Positions 60,201 to 64,000 of a stretch of 64,000 bases of DNA are shown one piece after another. Position 1 is the stretch's first letter, and each line of letters begins with the position of its first letter. The notes beneath the pieces were generated by a model. The model ran no database searches. It worked only from the letters and a program-made list of their open reading frames with translations, and was not told the DNA's origin. The translations under genes and the position numbers were made by a program. Origin of the DNA: Isoetes taiwanensis (taxonomy: Eukaryota; Streptophyta; Lycopodiopsida; Isoetales; Isoetaceae); contig JAJEKV010000010.1 of the NCBI GenBank assembly GCA_021234155.1, positions 11,984,359 through 12,048,358 of the forward strand, read 5' to 3'.

Positions 60201-61239
60201 ATTATAATTCATGGCGCGTAAATATTATAGGATAAAAACTACAAAATTATAGAAATGAATTAAGCATACCGGAGATAAGAGTGCCCACTACTACGTAGCC
60301 CGAAGTTAGGCTTCACTACTTAGACAACTTTGAATAAATAGGCATTTTCATTGTTTCTTTTCCTTTGGGAACAAGTTTCGTCGCCTTTAGTGCAAACCCC
60401 GCTACGGTTTCAGGGATATAATCGGTGCATAAGGCCGAATATACTCGCGATGTTGATGATCGCTAAAACCCTTTGTTCCCCTCGTGAAATGCACCCGGCC
60501 GCCATGCCAGGGATCAAGCGTTGATGTTCGGATCAACCGGGTACCCAATCTCATGAATAAGAACACAAAGCAGGGAGCCGGCACTTTGCTTATGGCTATA
60601 TAGAAAAAGGAGTTCCGCACTAGGAAATGTACAAACAAATGCAAGATCGCCATTTTCCTTCCGATCTTGCCCAAACGCCAAGATTCTCGGCCTCAACCAA
60701 CACCGGAGTTTGTTACTCGGATTTTACCTACCTAATTGCCTCTTTGGCTCAAATTTCCCATATACATGTTCCTAGTACTTTGAAAAGGCATTGCGCTTGT
60801 GCAAGTGGATGGGTGGAAGCTTTAACCGTGCATGAGTTGCTGTTTATAAATACCTTGCGTAATTTGCCTAGCTTTGCTTTTCCGGCATGTGGACCTTGGT
60901 GTATTTTGTCATACAATGCTAGGGTTCCAACGATTTTGTACTCATCGCATTCTTGAAGTTGGGGAAAATTCTCCTCAAAGGTTAGCATTTACATAATCGT
61001 AGAACTAACTTGCAATTTCGCTTAGGATTATGACGATCCTTTATAGAGCATGCATTAGCATATATTCACCACTAAATAACTATGCCCTTGACATGTCAAA
61101 GCCCGGATAAGCAAAATTAGTATTTAACCACACCTTCAAAGCAAATTCATAATCTCATGGTCTTGCAAGGTCGGGAAACGCTCTTCAATTGTCTATCGCT
61201 GGTTTACCGCTAGCCATGAACACCCATCGCTACATTATT

Positions 61240-62720
61240 GGCTGCAGATATGCTAACAATGGCAAAGGTCTTCTTGTACTAGCTTGTTTTTCATATATGC
61301 AAAATGAAGGTTCAGGAACCTAATAACAAGGCCATATTCCTCGCTGAAAGCATGGAAGATATCTAAAGAATATGGAAAAATGGTATTCATGAGCGTGATT
61401 ATAGAAAGCAGTTTGACTGATGTTGTCTTGGGAAGCACTTTGTCTGACATGTATGCAAAATGTGTGGATTTGGATATGGCATGCAAAATCTTTGGACAAT
61501 TGTCTAATTTGATGCCATCACATGGAGTACAATGATACAGATATGTTCAAAGATGGAGAAGGCTCTTTGGCTCTTGAATGTTACGAAAGTGTATGCGTGC
61601 CAGAAAAGGTATAACGGCCTACCATCGGACTTTGAGCATTTTCAAGGCCCGCGACAAATGATTGGTGCCATAGAAATCGGTAGGTGTATTCATGAACACA
61701 TAATTCATCTAGAATTCCAATTTTAAGCACAACTTTGGGTAATACTCCTGATATGTATGTCAAATGTGGAGCCGTGAAATGAAGCGGTGAGACATGGTCT
61801 CTGCTGATTGCCAAACCGAACCTTCGGACCTCGAATGCGCTTAGTTGCGGATATGCCTATAAGCGGCAAGACTTCGCTTTAGAATGCTTTGTGGTAAAAT
61901 GAAGCATTACGCGTCGACAGGCAACATGGGCTACATTGGATTTCGCGTGGTTTGTTCAACATGGTAAAATCCCCGCTTGCTCCCGAATGCTACCTGCAAG
62001 TAATATGCGCAAACCGCGCATATTTCGCGCATTAAAGGCATTAAGCAATTCTAGGTGTCAGAGCAAGGCGTGTATTCATGAGCAGCATTATGGAGAATTC
62101 ATTGCAGAAGACATTGTTATTGCAAATACCCTTGTTGATATGTATGCGCAATGTAACAATTCTTCCGGCTCTGTAAAATTTTTAAATAAATTGACAGTAG
62201 GATGTTGTATCATGGAATAATGCTTGATTGGGCAGGATATGCTCAACATGAGAAGGGCTTATAGCCCCCGACATGCTTGAAAACCATGCAACTAGAGGGT
62301 ATAAATTCCCGCTAAGTCATCGCTATTGGCCATGCTAAAGGCATGTGGTTGTATTGTGCCGCAATAAACGAAGCAGCTTTTCCATGAACATGCCAATTGA
62401 GAAAGGTATCAATATAATATTCTTATAGTGGAATGCTATTGTTGATAATATGAACCTAAAAGAGGCGTAGTGCTGTATTCAGCATTGTAGTGCAATGATT
62501 GCGTGGATATGCCCAAACCGGCTGCTATTACCGTGACAATGTCTAAGGCATGCAAAACTGCGGTAATAAACCGCATCATATAGCATTCACGTATCCATAC
62601 CGAATGCAGATCAAAGCCCAGTAGAGGAAGGCCAATCGGGTATTTCGTAATCATGCAAAGAACAAAATGGATTGGGTACCGTATATGGTCCATATTACTT
62701 GCCCGATGGATTCCTTCTGG
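61240..62720 (+). pseudogene. PPR (PLS-type) pseudogene fragment
   Basis: The plus strand encodes several PLS landmarks in changing frames: KMVFMSVIIESSL, then VVLGSTLSDMYAKCVDLDMA and CKIFGQL (61375-61505). These are followed by a DAITWSTMIQ-like segment, a GRCIHEHIIH segment (61680-61710), IVIANTLVDMYAQCNNS (62115-62165), and a VFSIVVQ.LRGYAQTG segment (62480-62525). At least three triplets are present, all frame-broken. No start, E or DYW domain is found. It is on the opposite strand from the large PPR gene and may be a relic of the same expanded family. Confidence 0.75.
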
Positions 62721-64000
62721 CCGCGGTGATATCTTTAGAAAGCAGACCTATATTTCATAAAGTTCATGTGGGCGACCCGACATGCACTTATTTTTAATTG
62801 GTGCTTGCATTATGCTAACATGGCGCTTAGGGAAGGCAATCTTTTAATAATCTTATTCATTTGATGCTCTCGAAGGTCGCTAGAATAAGTATGTGCTCAT
62901 GTCAAACACTTTACGCAAATGCTTATATGCTGAGAATGTTAATAAAGGATCTCTTTGAGGCTATAAATTTAAATAAATGTTCTCAAGAATAGAGTATAGA
63001 TCTATCTTTGCCTTGGAGGGATTAATCACCTCTGCCTACCTTCGCCTTAATGCTTCAATTTACATGGGAATTTTTCCAAGACCATATTGTCATACAAGTA
63101 TTTAGAAAAATTCATACAAACATACCGAATAAAAGCCATGCAATACTTTGTAGTCGCAAAACAATGTGGAAACAAGGGAGGAAAAACAGTGGGAATGTGA
63201 TTCTCGCAGTTTAACTCTCAATATCAAAGTCTTTGTAGAATTTTGAGGTATTGAAAAGAAGTAAAATTTATAGAAACATGAAAAAATAGGGAAGGATTTT
63301 AATTTTATCGTGCTTAGATCAAGCCAAAGTCCATTCTAAAACGCTTAAAATAATAGGAAACCTCAGCTTCTAGATCAATTGGGCTTGCATTTCCATGAAA
63401 AATGCTAAGTCCAAGATAAAACGCGGAATAAAAAATCTAAATTTGCCGAGAAAATTGTTAAGACATACTAATACCTCTCTTATCCATTTCAAATACGTAC
63501 CAGACTGAGCCGAAAGGTGCAAAGATGATGTCGCGCAAAGTTCTGATTTGCATTTGGCTAACTCCAAATCGCATGCGCTTCTATGACTGGAATATGGTTC
63601 TGATAACCTTTGGTAATGGAAGATTGCATTGCCAAATAGCCAAAACCTTCGCATTGGAAAAACACATAAATATTTTTCACCGCTAGAAAGAAGCTAGTAG
63701 TAATTTTTGCTACCCTCAAAGGCAAACCCTCGCTTTATATGGTTTATGCGCATATCCAAGTATATGCCTAAGATATGCTTAGGATATACGGTGGATCATT
63801 TAAATCGGGTTGTTACGCGAACTCAAATAAAGATACAGGCTTCAGCCCTCAAGAGCAAAATCTTCAACATTATCCGCACCGGCTGGTCCGGAATCGATGT
63901 AGTAGGCATTTGAATGGGTATCGCATTTGAGAATGCAAAAGGTTCATTTCGCTTTTATGGCCCCGCCAGACCGCCCCTCCTCCTGGGTTGCTAGAAGTGG
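62721..64000. other. Intergenic, nothing recognised
   Basis: Only short frames without motifs. The stretch is AT-rich and continuous in composition with the preceding pseudogene flank. Confidence 0.5.

Larger units (their letters stand above)
41127..61239. other. Twenty kilobases of AT-rich DNA with no recognised gene
   Basis: Open frames are short (at most about 120 codons), many are shadows of low-complexity sequence, and none shows a domain I recognise. Two small repeats are annotated separately. A 19-base sequence, ATTGATGGTACATGGCCTC, occurs twice 46 bases apart (43090 and 43136). The region probably consists of old, unrecognisable repeats. Confidence 0.55.

Noticed and set aside
60402-60674. 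90-codon minus-strand frame (MGKIGRKMAILHLF)
   Set aside because: No recognisable domain, overlaps open frames on the other strand, and no promoter context.
41127-61239. CRISPR-like or regularly spaced repeat arrays
   Set aside because: Only two- or three-copy minisatellites were seen; no regularly spaced repeats, and the DNA is of plant nuclear type.

Overview
This window looks like nuclear DNA of a land plant with a large, repeat-rich genome. A fern or other seed-free vascular plant is my best guess, a gymnosperm is possible, and the species cannot be named from the sequence. The evidence is an enormous PLS-type pentatricopeptide-repeat (PPR) gene, long Ty3/gypsy LTR retrotransposons with a tRNA-Met primer site, LINE and SINE relics, telomere-like CCCTAAA interspersions, and over 20 kb with no recognisable gene. 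Almost every coding stretch carries single-base frameshifts or stops. Most genes are therefore annotated as decayed, although an unpolished long-read assembly would look the same.

Layout. (1) 1-7758: left-truncated minus-strand LTR retrotransposon (element 1) with its 5' LTR at 6141-7758, then primer site, an ORF ending in a complete histone H3 fold, a second ORF (ORF2) behind its own TATA box, and gag. (2) 7759-14769: a LINE relic into which element 1 inserted, telomere-like repeats, a 61-bp tandem duplication, a SINE-like tRNA-derived repeat, and no supported gene. (3) 14770-18595: minus-strand PPR gene with 11 PLS triplets and an E1 motif, disrupted by several lesions. (4) 20600-41121: a complete 20.5-kb plus-strand LTR retrotransposon (element 2) flanked by the 5-bp target duplication ACATC. 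Its interior is a tandem duplication (about 22226-29915 and 29916-37350) of primer site, histone H3 ORF, ORF2, gag, protease, RT and RNase H, followed by single-copy integrase and a probable chromodomain. (5) 41127-64000: AT-rich, gene-poor DNA with a PPR pseudogene fragment near 61240-62720.

Main discovery. Elements 1 and 2 belong to one family: related LTRs, near-identical termini and the same ORF order. Both carry a histone H3-derived gene upstream of gag, which is not part of the usual LTR-retrotransposon gene set. The H3 copies keep the conserved C-terminal helices and share a His (HLARRI) where host H3 has Gln. The two readable tails appear to lack the A-R-K-S sites that hold Lys9 (and, in element 1, Lys27), the residues methylated in silencing. 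Element 2 also appears to end its integrase in a chromodomain, the fold that normally reads methylated H3. A retroelement carrying both an altered H3 and an H3-reader is the candidate undescribed system here.
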